A DNA stretch of 64,000 nucleotides from Biomaibacter acetigenes (lineage in GTDB: Bacteria > Bacillota > Thermosediminibacteria > Thermosediminibacterales > Tepidanaerobacteraceae). A program made the position numbers and the translations under genes. The notes under the pieces are model-generated. The model was given only the letters and a program-made list of their open reading frames with translations, searched no databases and was not told the DNA's origin. Of the stretch, positions 1 to 9,646 are shown one piece after another (position 1 is the first letter of the stretch; every line of letters begins with the position of its first letter). The stretch covers positions 2,418,001-2,482,000 of the forward strand of contig NZ_CP033169.1 in assembly GCF_003691585.1 (NCBI RefSeq). The letters are read 5' to 3'.

Positions 1-1442
1 CTTCGGTTTCGGGTAATTTGCCTTATTTTACCCTTCCCATCTATAATCCCGGATAGAAACATCCCGGCGATAAGGTCTATGATACCGGAACCACAAATAC
101 CTCTGGGCCTGGTGTTTCCTATGGTTTTAATGCTGGGAATGAAGGTTTTGGTGTCAATCCTGACCTCCTCAATGGCACCCGGCGCAGCCCTCATGCCGCA
201 ACTGATATCTCCTCCTTCGAAGGCCGGACCTGCGGAACAGGCACATGCCACCATCCATTCCCTATTGCCCAGCACCAGTTCTCCGTTGGTGCCCAGGTCC
301 ATGAACAGGGTAATTTCATCGCTATTCCAGAAACCTGATGCCAGAACGCCGGAAACTATATCTCCACCCACATAGCTTGCCACATTGGGGAGCATATAAA
401 CCGGGGCATTGGGATTTATGTGGAGGGCTATGTCTTTTGCTTTAATCACCGGAAAATTCCTGAAGGCCGAGATATAGGGCTCAAGCCTTATGTTCTCTGC
501 AGGTATACCGAGGAAAAGATGGGCCATAGTAGTATTGCCGGCAAAGACCGAACATACTATGTCTTCGGGATTGCAACCCCGTTTATCCACCATCTGTTTT
601 ATCAATTTGTTGACGGTGTCGTGAACTATGGCCCTGTGTAATTTTTCAAGGCCATCAGGCTTTGTGGAATAAATTATTCTGCTTATGACATCCCCTCCGT
701 ACTGCATCTGCAGGTTGCCGCAGCTGGCCGATGCCTCTATCTCGCCAGTGGAGAGACCTACCAGGCAAGACGCCACTGTGGTGGTGCCTATATCCACACA
801 GAGGCCGTATATTTTTTTGCTCTTTTGGGTCGTTATGTCCAGAATTTCATATGCCTTTTCATCTTTATGGAGCACAAGGCTCACATCAAAACCGGCTTCC
901 CGGATTACCCGGGGCATCTTTCTGAACACTTCCACGGAGCACGACAGCTCCCCGGGCTTTACCATGAGTTTTAACTCTCTCAAGATCCTCTCAAAGTCCG
1001 GAATATTGTCATCCAGAGAAGGTTTGTTGAGTTTGACCCTGATTATGTCGAAGCTGTTTTGAATCTTTATTCCTAATTTTTCCAGTATCTTAATAGTCCT
1101 GTTCACCCTGGCCTGTTTGCCGAAATCGGATGTGATGTCTTCCACTATTATATCATTTATGGTATCGGTTTGCATCAGTTCCACCGTCATGTCGCCTTCT
1201 ACCTCTGTAAGGCAGGCAAGCCTTATTCCCTGTTTTAATTCTTTCTGAGTGAGAAGGTGGGAAGGCTGATACCGGTTTTCTCCGCCGAGCACTTTTACCC
1301 TGCATTTACCACACTGGCCTTTACCGCCACATGGTGCATCTATAAATACTCCGGCTTTACGCGCCGCATCCATGAGGCTGGTACCCTTTTCCACTTCCAC
1401 AGTCTTTCCCAGGGGTTTAAAACAAACCGAATATGTCTGCAT
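1..1442 (-). CDS. acsV: Reductive activator of corrinoid protein (RACo), partial at left edge
   Basis: ATP-dependent reductive activator that returns the inactive Co(II) corrinoid iron-sulfur protein (AcsCD) to Co(I). I translated the minus strand directly; the frame stays open to the window edge, so about 480 N-terminal residues are present and the C-terminus is missing. Residues 1-90 form a [2Fe-2S] ferredoxin domain with C38, C44, C47 and C77. After a linker comes an ASKHA-type ATPase domain with the phosphate motifs DIGTTTVAS, FAGNTTMAH and MDLGTNGEL, and the CSAGPAFEGG loop. ATG at 1442 has GGTGGGG upstream. It is the last visible gene of the acs block, 93 nt after gcvH, with a hairpin between them. 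The family call is firm; the partner is inferred from context. Confidence 0.9.
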   Translation of the reverse strand, partial: MQTYSVCFKPLGKTVEVEKGTSLMDAARKAGVFIDAPCGGKGQCGKCRVKVLGGENRYQPSHLLTQKELKQGIRLACLTEVEGDMTVELMQTDTINDIIVEDITSDFGKQARVNRTIKILEKLGIKIQNSFDIIRVKLNKPSLDDNIPDFERILRELKLMVKPGELSCSVEVFRKMPRVIREAGFDVSLVLHKDEKAYEILDITTQKSKKIYGLCVDIGTTTVASCLVGLSTGEIEASASCGNLQMQYGGDVISRIIYSTKPDGLEKLHRAIVHDTVNKLIKQMVDKRGCNPEDIVCSVFAGNTTMAHLFLGIPAENIRLEPYISAFRNFPVIKAKDIALHINPNAPVYMLPNVASYVGGDIVSGVLASGFWNSDEITLFMDLGTNGELVLGNREWMVACACSAGPAFEGGDISCGMRAAPGAIEEVRIDTKTFIPSIKTIGNTRPRGICGSGIIDLIAGMFLSGIIDGKGKIRQITRNR

Positions 1443-1468
1443 CGTAACCCCACCATAATTATATTTTA

Positions 1469-1493
1469 CAAGCCACTTTTTTCAAGTGGCTTG
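1469..1493 (-). other. Intercistronic hairpin between gcvH and acsV
   Basis: A 10-bp perfect stem (1469-1478 with 1484-1493) with a five-base loop lies in the 93-nt gap before acsV. On the minus strand it is followed by TAAAATAT rather than a clean U-tract, so it looks more like a weak attenuator or RNA-processing/stability element than a full terminator. Confidence 0.5.
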
Positions 1494-1535
1494 CGGAAAA
1501 TTTAATTCAAAGCTTTGGTGATCTAAGCTCTTATT

Positions 1536-1910
1536 TTATAAACTTTTTTCATATGCACTACTGTCCATTAATTTTTCCAATTCTTTAACATCATCTATTT
1601 TTACCTTTATCATCCAGCCCTTTTCGTAGGGGGATTCGTTAACAAGCTCGGGGCTGTCGCTTAAATCGTTATTTACTTCTATGACTTCGCCGCTCACCGG
1701 TGCATACAGGTCTGAAGCCACCTTGGCGGATTCAATGCTCCCGAAGACTTCGCCCTGTTTTATTTTCTTTCCCGTATCCGGCAAATCCACATAGAGGATT
1801 TCTCCCAGCTGGTCCTGGGCGTGGTCGGTTATGCCGATGATGGCGATATCTTCTTCAACCCTTGCCCAGGTATGTTCGGGATGATATTTGATATTAGATG
1901 GAAATTCCAT
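1536..1910 (-). CDS. gcvH: Glycine cleavage system H protein
   Basis: Small lipoyl carrier protein of 124 aa, the usual family length. The lipoylation site is K63 in the ESAKVASD motif, in the typical hybrid-barrel context. ATG with a GGGAGAAC ribosome site. No gcvT or gcvP is present in the window, but lpdA (8.2-9.6 kb) is. The lpdA...gcvH arrangement inside an acs cluster is also known from Clostridium ljungdahlii-type acetogens. The gene may serve glycine synthase encoded elsewhere, or lipoyl shuttling; which one cannot be decided here. Confidence 0.95.
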   Translation of the reverse strand: MEFPSNIKYHPEHTWARVEEDIAIIGITDHAQDQLGEILYVDLPDTGKKIKQGEVFGSIESAKVASDLYAPVSGEVIEVNNDLSDSPELVNESPYEKGWMIKVKIDDVKELEKLMDSSAYEKSL

Positions 1911-1947
1911 GTTCTCCCTCCTATCGTATTCTTAATTCGATTTTAAG

Positions 1948-1968
1948 GAAATTGGCAGAGCCAATTTC
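1948..1968 (-). other. Intercistronic hairpin between acsB and gcvH
   Basis: A 9-bp perfect stem (GAAATTGGC/GCCAATTTC) with a three-base loop, in the 96-nt gap between acsB and gcvH. It has no long U-tract. Upstream of it in the transcript, GGAAGTGGGAA occurs twice about 22 nt apart. A likely role is mRNA processing or 3' stabilisation of the acsB message. Confidence 0.45.
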
Positions 1969-2006
1969 TACTATTCCCACTTCCAACCTCCGGCTTCCCA
2001 CTTCCG

Positions 2007-4130
2007 CTACAGCATCGGGTCCATGGTCAAAGCTGGATGGCCGACTTTTGTCAAAAATTCAACCACAGTATCCGGATCGGTGCCGACAGTCTCATCGGCT
2101 ATCATGTCGTAGAAGTTATCTATGCCTATTTCTTTTGCTCTTTGCTCCAGCTTTTCCTTCAGAGCCTCTTTTAATTCTTTGGGCATCCAGACTACCCTGG
2201 CAAGGCCGCCATCGGCATACAGGAACTTTTTGCTGGTTATAAACTGCCGGCCATGGCCCATAAATCCCGGTGTTTGTATGCCTCCTCCCGTGGTGGAGGC
2301 CAGCTCTCCGAAGGTCATGCCAAGAGGCGTCATTCCGGCGTACTCTCTGTTGGCTATGATAACTCCGTTGGCTTCGGGCATAATGCCACAGATACATTCA
2401 AAGCAGCCACAGGATGTCATGGGGTCTTCCATAATGGTATAAATATTGACTCTGGTGGTGGCCCCGTGGGAAAGTTCCGATACGGCCTTGTTTATGGAAT
2501 CCCAGCTGCCCTTTACATCATCATTACACTCACCCTTCACAATGGGCTGGCAGGGGCCGGTGGGATTCAGTTCCTTGGTGGCTTTGGCGTCCAGCCAGCT
2601 CACAGCACCGCAAAGCCCCAGCCTTTCAGGAGTTACAATGCACACATGGGCCGGTGCAAAGGATTGGCACAGCAGGCAGGAGTAAAAGGTATCTACACTC
2701 TCATCGGTAAGTCCTGCGAGCCTGGCATCCCTCGCCTCATATCTGGGCCTTGCGATTTCATCCAGAAGCTTTTCTACCTTTTCTTTATCGGTTATCAATG
2801 TAACCTGAACTTTATCCACTATGCTGCCGAATTCATCCAGCATCTTGGCATAGAGAACTTCACCGATATGCTTCAGCCTGAAACCTGCCTCATAGGTGGA
2901 TTTACTGATCCTGATCCATGCGATGTCTCTCTGGCCCAGATGCATAACTCCCTCGGTATAATTGGCAAAATAATGTATTCTTCTTTCCATGACGGGTTCA
3001 AAGTCTTGCTGCATGCCTTTCCCGGCCACTTCCACCAGTATCCCCAGGGGAAGCCTGCCACCTTTTGGCTCGAGGGTATCCAGGTCCGGACCAATAACTT
3101 CAATCTTATGGTCTTCAATTTCTGATAGGTCCTTCATCTTTACGAGTTCCCAGGCAGTGGTCCTTCCCCCGCCAGATTCGGCGAACATGTCGTCTTTTCT
3201 AACCCTCTCACCTTCAAAAGCCGCCGCAAATCCTACGGGAATAGGTATTTCTGTTATTTTTATTTTTATTCCCCGGCCTTCCAGTGACGTCGCAACCATT
3301 TTATCGTATTCTTTCTGAACTATGAGGTTTCCGGGCACTTCCTGGACATCCTGGTCAGTTATTACAGGGAATCCCAGGGCTATGGCTCCGGCTCCGGCAG
3401 ATACCACAAGCTCGCTCAAGGGACCCAGGGCGTTTACAAAGGCGGGCACCCTTTCTTTTGTATATTTCAGAAGTTCAGCAAGATTTCCGGGCTGCACATT
3501 GCCGAAAATGAGGCCGGCCCTTATGGCCACCGTCACCACATGGATGACCGAAGTAACATCATATCCAAGAGGTATAACCCGTAGCTCAAGGCCCATCTTC
3601 ACTTTAGCTTTTATGGCCTGGTCTATGACCTTGCCTACCAGGAAAACCAGAAGGCCCTTGGTCTGATAGCCTTTTATGACTTTTGCAGCTTCTTCCTCGG
3701 TTGGTGCTTCGCCTATAACCACCGCCACGCCGGGAATATCTCCCGTCACCAGAGGAACCCCCAGGGAACGGATCACCGTATCCGGTATAAACCCGCTGCA
3801 GGGTTCGGCATAAGGGGTTTTGCCTCCTGCATATTTGCAGGCCTCTATAACCTCCGCTGCCACAGCGGTTGCAAGGCCGGCATTCAGAGCTTTTTCCAGG
3901 TTCTGCTCCTTCACTATGAGGCTCTCTATCACCGGGATGACACCCTTTAAATCCCCCAGGGTGTTTATTTTTTTGCCGGTGGCTCCATATATGGTGGGCA
4001 GGCTGTAAGCAGTGCCGGGAAAAGCTACCTTTTCATTTTCTCCCAGTTCCACTACGGTCTTTTCCACAACAGATTTGCAGGCCGCCAGAGCCTGTTCGGA
4101 CCCCGTGAATATAATGTCGAATAAGCTCAC
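2007..4130 (-). CDS. acsB: CO dehydrogenase/acetyl-CoA synthase, acetyl-CoA synthase subunit
   Basis: Makes acetyl-CoA from CO, a methyl group delivered by AcsCD, and CoA at the Ni-Ni-[4Fe-4S] A-cluster. 707 aa, slightly shorter than the Moorella enzyme (about 729 aa). The A-cluster ligands are visible as CLLC and two further cysteines (roughly residues 485-515) and the SCGCF motif with the proximal/distal Ni cysteines (around residue 575). Start is GTG at 4130, eight bases after GGAGG. Lies between acsE and gcvH. Nickel supply is plausibly served by the Cbi importer at 21-24 kb. Confidence 0.97.
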   Translation of the reverse strand: MSLFDIIFTGSEQALAACKSVVEKTVVELGENEKVAFPGTAYSLPTIYGATGKKINTLGDLKGVIPVIESLIVKEQNLEKALNAGLATAVAAEVIEACKYAGGKTPYAEPCSGFIPDTVIRSLGVPLVTGDIPGVAVVIGEAPTEEEAAKVIKGYQTKGLLVFLVGKVIDQAIKAKVKMGLELRVIPLGYDVTSVIHVVTVAIRAGLIFGNVQPGNLAELLKYTKERVPAFVNALGPLSELVVSAGAGAIALGFPVITDQDVQEVPGNLIVQKEYDKMVATSLEGRGIKIKITEIPIPVGFAAAFEGERVRKDDMFAESGGGRTTAWELVKMKDLSEIEDHKIEVIGPDLDTLEPKGGRLPLGILVEVAGKGMQQDFEPVMERRIHYFANYTEGVMHLGQRDIAWIRISKSTYEAGFRLKHIGEVLYAKMLDEFGSIVDKVQVTLITDKEKVEKLLDEIARPRYEARDARLAGLTDESVDTFYSCLLCQSFAPAHVCIVTPERLGLCGAVSWLDAKATKELNPTGPCQPIVKGECNDDVKGSWDSINKAVSELSHGATTRVNIYTIMEDPMTSCGCFECICGIMPEANGVIIANREYAGMTPLGMTFGELASTTGGGIQTPGFMGHGRQFITSKKFLYADGGLARVVWMPKELKEALKEKLEQRAKEIGIDNFYDMIADETVGTDPDTVVEFLTKVGHPALTMDPML

Positions 4131-4241
4131 GATATGCTCCTCCTTATTTATAATTATTCAACATCCTGCGCTGATGCAGTGGTTTTTTGCCTGCACCATC
4201 TGTAATTGCCGAATAGTTACCCTTTTTTAGGTAATAACAAA

Positions 4242-5027
4242 TTACAACTCCAGGTAGGAATCGCAGTAGAGGTTCCTGCCTTTTATCACATCCGCAGTCT
4301 TGATGATATCCATGAGCATCTTGTTGCATGGGTTTATGATGGCCGAAGTCAATCCGCACTGGATGGCCATGGCGCAGAATGTGGCTTCAATAATGCCCCT
4401 CAGTTCCTTTGGGCAGCCATTGGAAACATTGCTGAGGCCTCCGGTAGTCTTGAAGCCCATTTCGGTAATCTGGCGCAGGGCTTCCAGAACTTCCTGTTGT
4501 TTATCTTGCATCCCCTTTACCACCACGAAGAGGGGGTCAAACAGTATATTCTCCGGGTCAAGCCCGACAGTCATGGCCCTGTCAAGGATTTCGGTGCAGT
4601 ACTGGATCCTCTCATCATTGTCCCGGGGTATGCCTTCTTTAGCGCAAAGGCCTATGACCATGGCATCGTATTCCGCCGCCAAATCAATCATACCCATCCT
4701 GGAACCGGCATCGGCCGAATTTATTATGGGTTTGCCGGCTTTACGGTCATAGACTTTGATCCCTGCTTCCAGAGCTTTAGTATTGGCGGTATCCAGGCAA
4801 AGGGGAGTATCGGGAAATTCTTGCTGCATGAGTTTTACAACCCATGGCATGAGTTCCTCCCCATCCCTATCTGCAGGGCCTATGTTCACATCAAGGTAAT
4901 GGGCTCCCGCCTCCACCTGTTCCCTTGCCCTATCTAGAATGGGCTTCGGGTCCCTTTCCTGAAGGGCTTTTCTTATAGTGGGGGATATTACGTGAATCCT
5001 TTCCCCTATGGTCAAAAATCTGGCCAT
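4242..5027 (-). CDS. acsE: Methyltetrahydrofolate:corrinoid iron-sulfur protein methyltransferase
   Basis: Transfers the methyl group from CH3-THF to Co(I) of the corrinoid protein, joining the methyl branch to acetyl-CoA synthase. 261 aa, matching the family (about 262 aa). It is a pterin-binding TIM barrel with the conserved DVNIGPADRDGEE and CLDTANTKALEAG segments and the NVSNG turn. ATG is preceded by AGGAGGAATAGCGT. It is cotranscribed between acsC and acsB. A 111-nt gap to acsB contains only a weak TTACC/GGGTAA stem. Confidence 0.97.
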   Translation of the reverse strand: MARFLTIGERIHVISPTIRKALQERDPKPILDRAREQVEAGAHYLDVNIGPADRDGEELMPWVVKLMQQEFPDTPLCLDTANTKALEAGIKVYDRKAGKPIINSADAGSRMGMIDLAAEYDAMVIGLCAKEGIPRDNDERIQYCTEILDRAMTVGLDPENILFDPLFVVVKGMQDKQQEVLEALRQITEMGFKTTGGLSNVSNGCPKELRGIIEATFCAMAIQCGLTSAIINPCNKMLMDIIKTADVIKGRNLYCDSYLEL

Positions 5028-5063
5028 ACGCTATTCCTCCTGACACTTAAATTTTGATTTATC

Positions 5064-6425
5064 TCACGACGCCTTTTCCTGCAGGTAATCCTTCAGGAAG
5101 GCGGGCAGGGCGGCGGCTTCCCGGGTTCCCACTATGACCTTCCAGCCCGGCAGTTCATCTTCTATGTCGGATTTCAAGACTGCCACCTTGCCAGGAATAA
5201 TTAGTTCTCTGGTCTTTAGCTTGCCTTCCACTTCAAACTCTTTGATTGCCTTTGCAATGCTCTTTGCATTGAACTTTCCTGAAGCCCATGCGGTAAGCAC
5301 TGAATATCCTCCCGCATCGGGTATCAGGATCCATGCCGGTACCTTTGACCTTTCAACTTCGCCGGAAACTATGAAATAAGTGAGGGCAAAGTCCACCGTC
5401 ACGAGAAGCGGAGATTTATCATCGGCCTGACCGATCTTGTAGATGCCCTGTTCTATTCTCATGGGTCTCTGCGGATCGGTGTAAATATTCTGTCTCAATG
5501 CAAAGAGGGGCAGAGCCATGGAATAATCCATATCGTTTAGTATGATGATTGAGGCGTATTTTTCAATAAAGAGAGTTGCTATGGCAACTTCCATCATCTT
5601 ATCTTTTGTCATATCACAGACAAAAGCCACCGACGGATAACCAAAGGTCCTGTCCTGGGAAAGGAGCGCCGTCCGCCTCATATTGACCATGTCGTCAAAG
5701 GCTGTCTTCAAATTCCTGCCGCCGGCGTCAAGAAGCAGTTCACTGTAACCTGCGTTCTGTATCTTCTGGACGAGATTGTAAAGATTTGCCTGATCCGGGG
5801 CTTTTACTCCCAGAAGGAGATTGTATTTCTTTGCTATGCCCACCATAGCTTCATAGTTTTGCTCATTGGCACCGTAAAGAATGGGGCCGAGGCCGGAAAA
5901 TTCTTCAGCGGCGGAAAAAACTATTTCGGGATTTTCGGTAATAATCATGGGTACAACTTTGCTGCAGGTTTGCATAACTTTTTTGATGAATGAAATAAAT
6001 TTTTGCTTATCTCCCGTTGAACATCTAAAGGCGGCAATTTCTACATACATTTCTTCACTGATCCTGGTGTAATTTACGGAATTTATATTATTAATTTTTT
6101 TACTGACCTCATCTTCACTCATGCTATCATCAAACATCACTGCAAACCTGGGTTTGTTCACAAAGGTTTTTTCGTGCCTGAAAAGAACCGTTTCGCCTCC
6201 CAGCGAATAGGTCCTATCTCCGGCGCCGAATTTTACGGTCTTCATGAGCGGAGCTGTGGCTTCTGCCAGTTTGGCCCTGGCATCAGCGGACATATAGGGG
6301 CATTTTTCCGCCTGGGTTCCCCCCTGGGCCAGTTTCATGGCAAAGGCAAGACATGTGGGAAAACCGCATTCTTTGCAATTTTTCTTGGGAAGCATCTTGT
6401 ATATTTCCATACCATTTAAAGCCAT
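5064..6425 (-). CDS. acsC: Corrinoid iron-sulfur protein, large subunit
   Basis: Large subunit of the CoFeSP methyl carrier; its [4Fe-4S] cluster reductively activates the cobamide. 453 aa from the chosen start. The N-terminus carries the cluster motif CKECGFPTC plus a further cysteine before a TIM barrel and a C-terminal corrinoid-binding domain. The frame is open upstream to 6584, but AAAGGAGAG lies 7-8 nt before the ATG at 6425 (MALNGMEIY), so I start there. It forms a heterodimer with AcsD, 14 nt upstream. Confidence 0.96.
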   Translation of the reverse strand: MALNGMEIYKMLPKKNCKECGFPTCLAFAMKLAQGGTQAEKCPYMSADARAKLAEATAPLMKTVKFGAGDRTYSLGGETVLFRHEKTFVNKPRFAVMFDDSMSEDEVSKKINNINSVNYTRISEEMYVEIAAFRCSTGDKQKFISFIKKVMQTCSKVVPMIITENPEIVFSAAEEFSGLGPILYGANEQNYEAMVGIAKKYNLLLGVKAPDQANLYNLVQKIQNAGYSELLLDAGGRNLKTAFDDMVNMRRTALLSQDRTFGYPSVAFVCDMTKDKMMEVAIATLFIEKYASIIILNDMDYSMALPLFALRQNIYTDPQRPMRIEQGIYKIGQADDKSPLLVTVDFALTYFIVSGEVERSKVPAWILIPDAGGYSVLTAWASGKFNAKSIAKAIKEFEVEGKLKTRELIIPGKVAVLKSDIEDELPGWKVIVGTREAAALPAFLKDYLQEKAS

Positions 6426-6439
6426 GTTCATCTCTCCTT

Positions 6440-7378
6440 TTACGCTGTAAGTTCCCCGATAAAATTGCGAATTACTTCCACAGAACGGGGATGCCTTAAA
6501 ATCACAGCATTGGAACCTGTGGCCAGCACTCCGGCGGCAGTAGCTACCTCCATAGCTATACCCCTGTCCTCCTGATTTCCCCACTCGGGCATATCATTTT
6601 CTGTGGCCGCCGACTCCTTTGCTTTCCAGGTTTCAAAGCTAACCGGGCTAATAATGGGCATCTGCAGTGTGGCATCATTCTGGTCGAGAGCGGCCAGCCT
6701 TATCCTGTCCATGGTGGTGACCACATATTCAAAACCGTACCCCACTGCCGAGCACCCCGGATTCATGACCATCCTTTCGGGTTTTACCCCCAGCTGTGTT
6801 ATGAGTATGTTCAGCTGTTTGGCCAGGTTCAGGTCTACCGAGGATTCTGCCGATACTATATTTCCGTAAGCCATGCCTGCGGCGGCTCCTATTTCTTTGT
6901 AATTGGCTTCTACTGCCGAAAGAAAGACATAATTTTTATCCGGCACCGCTTCGGCTACTTTAGTAAAAACTTTGGCATTTTTTTCATCGGAATCGCAACC
7001 GGCGATGACCAGGGGCAGTGGGATTTCATCTGCTAGTCTTTTCACCACTGCCGCGCATTCATCGGGAGACTTATCATTTCCTTCCGGATTGGCACCTTCC
7101 AATTTTATACATATAAAGTCGGGATTGCATTTTTCCATGCAAAACTTTGCCCATTTTACCGGATCATGGGCATATTCTCCGAAAATATTTTTCAGGCTTT
7201 GTGGCCAGCTTTCGGGTAATATATCCCATATTTCCATACCTATAGCTGGTTTTGCTCCGGTATCACCGTCGAAGCTGTAAAAGGGCAGTGTGGATTCTCC
7301 TCCGAGCTTCAGATCGGACCCAATGGTTACTTCCCGGATTTTCCCGCTGAACTTTTGCGACGGCTTTTTATAAGCCAT
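6440..7378 (-). CDS. acsD: Corrinoid iron-sulfur protein, small subunit
   Basis: Small TIM-barrel subunit of CoFeSP, which caps the cobamide and pairs with AcsC. 312 aa from the ATG at 7378, which has AGGAGGGG five bases upstream. An in-frame ATG at 7417 has no such site. The N-terminus (MAYKKPSQKFSGKI) and the C-terminal AVILRHPRSVE segment are typical. Located between acsF and acsC. Confidence 0.96.
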   Translation of the reverse strand: MAYKKPSQKFSGKIREVTIGSDLKLGGESTLPFYSFDGDTGAKPAIGMEIWDILPESWPQSLKNIFGEYAHDPVKWAKFCMEKCNPDFICIKLEGANPEGNDKSPDECAAVVKRLADEIPLPLVIAGCDSDEKNAKVFTKVAEAVPDKNYVFLSAVEANYKEIGAAAGMAYGNIVSAESSVDLNLAKQLNILITQLGVKPERMVMNPGCSAVGYGFEYVVTTMDRIRLAALDQNDATLQMPIISPVSFETWKAKESAATENDMPEWGNQEDRGIAMEVATAAGVLATGSNAVILRHPRSVEVIRNFIGELTA

Positions 7379-7413
7379 ATAGACCCCTCCTAAATATAAT
7401 GATGACTGGAAAA

Positions 7414-8214
7414 TCACTTTTCTAACGGAAATGGCCCGGTACGACGCACAGTCGTTAAATAGGAATTAAAAATTTCTCTCACGGCTTTTAAGGCAGGTAC
7501 ATCTTCCGGCAACCGTATCAAGGGTATGCCGCGGTTATCGTAATCAAAAATTTGACTGTCCACGGGCACCGTGCCCGCCAGTTTTAGGCCGTAACCGTCA
7601 ATGGCCTCTTTTATGTCCTGGGTAAGACCGCTTTCGGGGACTCTATTTACAATAAGGTAAAGGTCTTTAACATCCAGATCGAGCTCTTCTATGAGGTCTT
7701 TGACTCTTGCGGCAGCATCTATTCCCCTTCTGGAGCACTCGCTCACAGCAAACATTAAATCCACTTTTTTTGTGGTGCGGCGGCTGAGATGCTCAAGGCC
7801 TGCCTCGTTATCGATCACCATAAATTTGTAACTGTCCGATAACCTGTCGGTGGCTTCTCTTAATAAGCCGTTGGCAAAGCAGTAACACCCCAAGCCCTCG
7901 GGCCTCCCCATGACCAGCAGGTCAAAACCGTGGCCTTCGATGACCGCCTGCTGAAGTTTCAGGTTGATATATTCCGCCTTTGTCATGCCGCTGGGAAGTT
8001 TGCCATCCCGGTTTTTTATGCTCACTTCTTCCCTTATTTCACCAAGTGTGGTCACTACTTCCATGCCCAGAACCTGGTTTAAATTGGAATTGGGATCGGC
8101 ATCCACTGCCAGGACCGGTGTCATTTTGTTTTTTACCAGGTAATCCACCAGGAATCCCGCAATGGTGGTCTTACCCGTGCCTCCCTTGCCTGCCATTGCT
8201 ATTGTATAGGCCAT
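7414..8214 (-). CDS. acsF: CODH/ACS nickel-insertion ATPase (AcsF/CooC family)
   Basis: MinD/SIMIBI-class P-loop ATPase thought to mature the Ni centres of CODH/ACS. 266 aa. Deviant Walker A GKGGTGKTT near the N-terminus, VDADPNSN switch I, and the family CxC metal motif (GLGCYCF). ATG at 8214 is chosen because GGAGG lies eight bases upstream; the longer frame to 8268 lacks a site. A second paralogue (14.5-15.3 kb) lies beside cooS, so one copy probably serves AcsB and the other CooS. Confidence 0.92.
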   Translation of the reverse strand: MAYTIAMAGKGGTGKTTIAGFLVDYLVKNKMTPVLAVDADPNSNLNQVLGMEVVTTLGEIREEVSIKNRDGKLPSGMTKAEYINLKLQQAVIEGHGFDLLVMGRPEGLGCYCFANGLLREATDRLSDSYKFMVIDNEAGLEHLSRRTTKKVDLMFAVSECSRRGIDAAARVKDLIEELDLDVKDLYLIVNRVPESGLTQDIKEAIDGYGLKLAGTVPVDSQIFDYDNRGIPLIRLPEDVPALKAVREIFNSYLTTVRRTGPFPLEK

Positions 8215-8242
8215 TGTAACCGCCTCCATGAAGTTGATGCCT

Positions 8243-9625
8243 TCATATTTTGTGAATTGCATCGCCATTTACGTCCTTTAACGCCTCCATTACCGCCTCG
8301 GAGAGGGTCGGATGTGAATGAATCGCTGCACTCAATTCTTCTGCCGTAAGGCCGTATTTTATGCCTGCCACCAGTTCCTGGATGAGGTCCGTGGCATGGG
8401 GGCCCAGTATGGATGCTCCCAATATCTTTCCGGTTATTTCATCAGCTATCACTTTTACCTTTCCGGTCAGCTGCCCCATAGCCTGGGCTTTTCCAAGGCC
8501 CCTGAAGTCAAATACGCCTTTTTTAATTCTGTATCCCCGGGCCAGGGCTTCTTCTTCGGTAAGGCCCACTCCGGCTACCTCCGGGTCTGTGAATACACCT
8601 CGCGGTACGGCAGAGTAATCCATACTGCACTTATTTCCCATGATGTTTTCCACAGCACATTCCGCCTCGGCGGAGGCAATATGTGCCAACTGTGGGCCCG
8701 GAACCACGTCTCCTACTGCATAGATGCTGTCTATATTGGTCTTCATAAATTCATCCACAGGAATTCTTCCGTTTTCTACCCTGACTCCCGCCTGTTCGAG
8801 GCCTAACCCCTGAATGTTGGCTTTTCTGCCAATGGCCACCAGCATAATTTCCGCTTCGATGACCTCGCCGCTGTGGAGAGTTGCCTTCACTCCATTATCG
8901 ATTATTTCGGCTTTAACTATCTTTGTACTGAGCATCAGTTTAATCTTTTTTCTCTTAAGCACCTTTTCCATTTCACGGCCGATTTCTTTATCTTCCAGGG
9001 GTAAGGCATGGTCCATCATTTCCACCACGGTAATGCTGGTGCCCAGATTGTTAAAGAACATGCCGAATTCACATCCTATGACTCCGGCTCCCACTATGAT
9101 CATGCTGGAAGGTAAAAGCCTGAGGTTCAAGGCTTCATCGCTGGTAAGCACCCTCTTTCCATCATAGGGAAAGATGGGGATCCGGGCGGGAGAGGAACCG
9201 GTGGCAACTACTATGGCATCGGCTTTCAGCGTTTCGGATGAACCGTCGCCTTTTAACACCGTAACCTCGTTTTTATCAGTTATCCTGCCTGTTCCTTTTA
9301 TCATTTTCACATTGTTTTTTTCAAAGAGGAATTCTATACCTCTGACCAGCCTATCCACTATCTTATCTTTTCTGTCCATCATGGCACCGATATCCGGGGA
9401 TACCCTGCCATCGATATGAATTCCGAATTCTTCTGCTTCTTTGATAGCAGTAAGAACATCGCTGGAAGCAAGAAGCGCCTTGGTGGGAATACATCCCCGG
9501 TTAAGGCATGTACCACCTACTCTGTCATTTTCCACGACGGTGACATCGGCACCCAGCTTTGCAGCCCTTATGGCCCCCACATATCCGCCGGGTCCCGCTC
9601 CTATAAATACAATCTTTTTTGCCAT
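8243..9625 (-). CDS. lpdA: Dihydrolipoyl dehydrogenase
   Basis: FAD-dependent oxidoreductase that reoxidises dihydrolipoamide with NAD+. 460 aa, full length. FAD motif GAGPGGYVG at the N-terminus, redox disulfide GGTCLNRGC (about residues 38-46), NAD-binding GAGVIGCEF near residue 180, and the C-terminal active-site HSHPTLSE. ATG has AGGAGG upstream. It lies between metF and acsF in the same operon and is the natural partner of the GcvH encoded downstream. Confidence 0.95.
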   Translation of the reverse strand: MAKKIVFIGAGPGGYVGAIRAAKLGADVTVVENDRVGGTCLNRGCIPTKALLASSDVLTAIKEAEEFGIHIDGRVSPDIGAMMDRKDKIVDRLVRGIEFLFEKNNVKMIKGTGRITDKNEVTVLKGDGSSETLKADAIVVATGSSPARIPIFPYDGKRVLTSDEALNLRLLPSSMIIVGAGVIGCEFGMFFNNLGTSITVVEMMDHALPLEDKEIGREMEKVLKRKKIKLMLSTKIVKAEIIDNGVKATLHSGEVIEAEIMLVAIGRKANIQGLGLEQAGVRVENGRIPVDEFMKTNIDSIYAVGDVVPGPQLAHIASAEAECAVENIMGNKCSMDYSAVPRGVFTDPEVAGVGLTEEEALARGYRIKKGVFDFRGLGKAQAMGQLTGKVKVIADEITGKILGASILGPHATDLIQELVAGIKYGLTAEELSAAIHSHPTLSEAVMEALKDVNGDAIHKI

Positions 9626-9646
9626 GGTAAACCTCCTGCCAAAACT

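Noticed and set aside
2253-3125. Long plus-strand frame of 290 codons
   Set aside because: Exact antisense shadow of acsB, whose A-cluster motifs are on the minus strand; no ribosome site or family resemblance.
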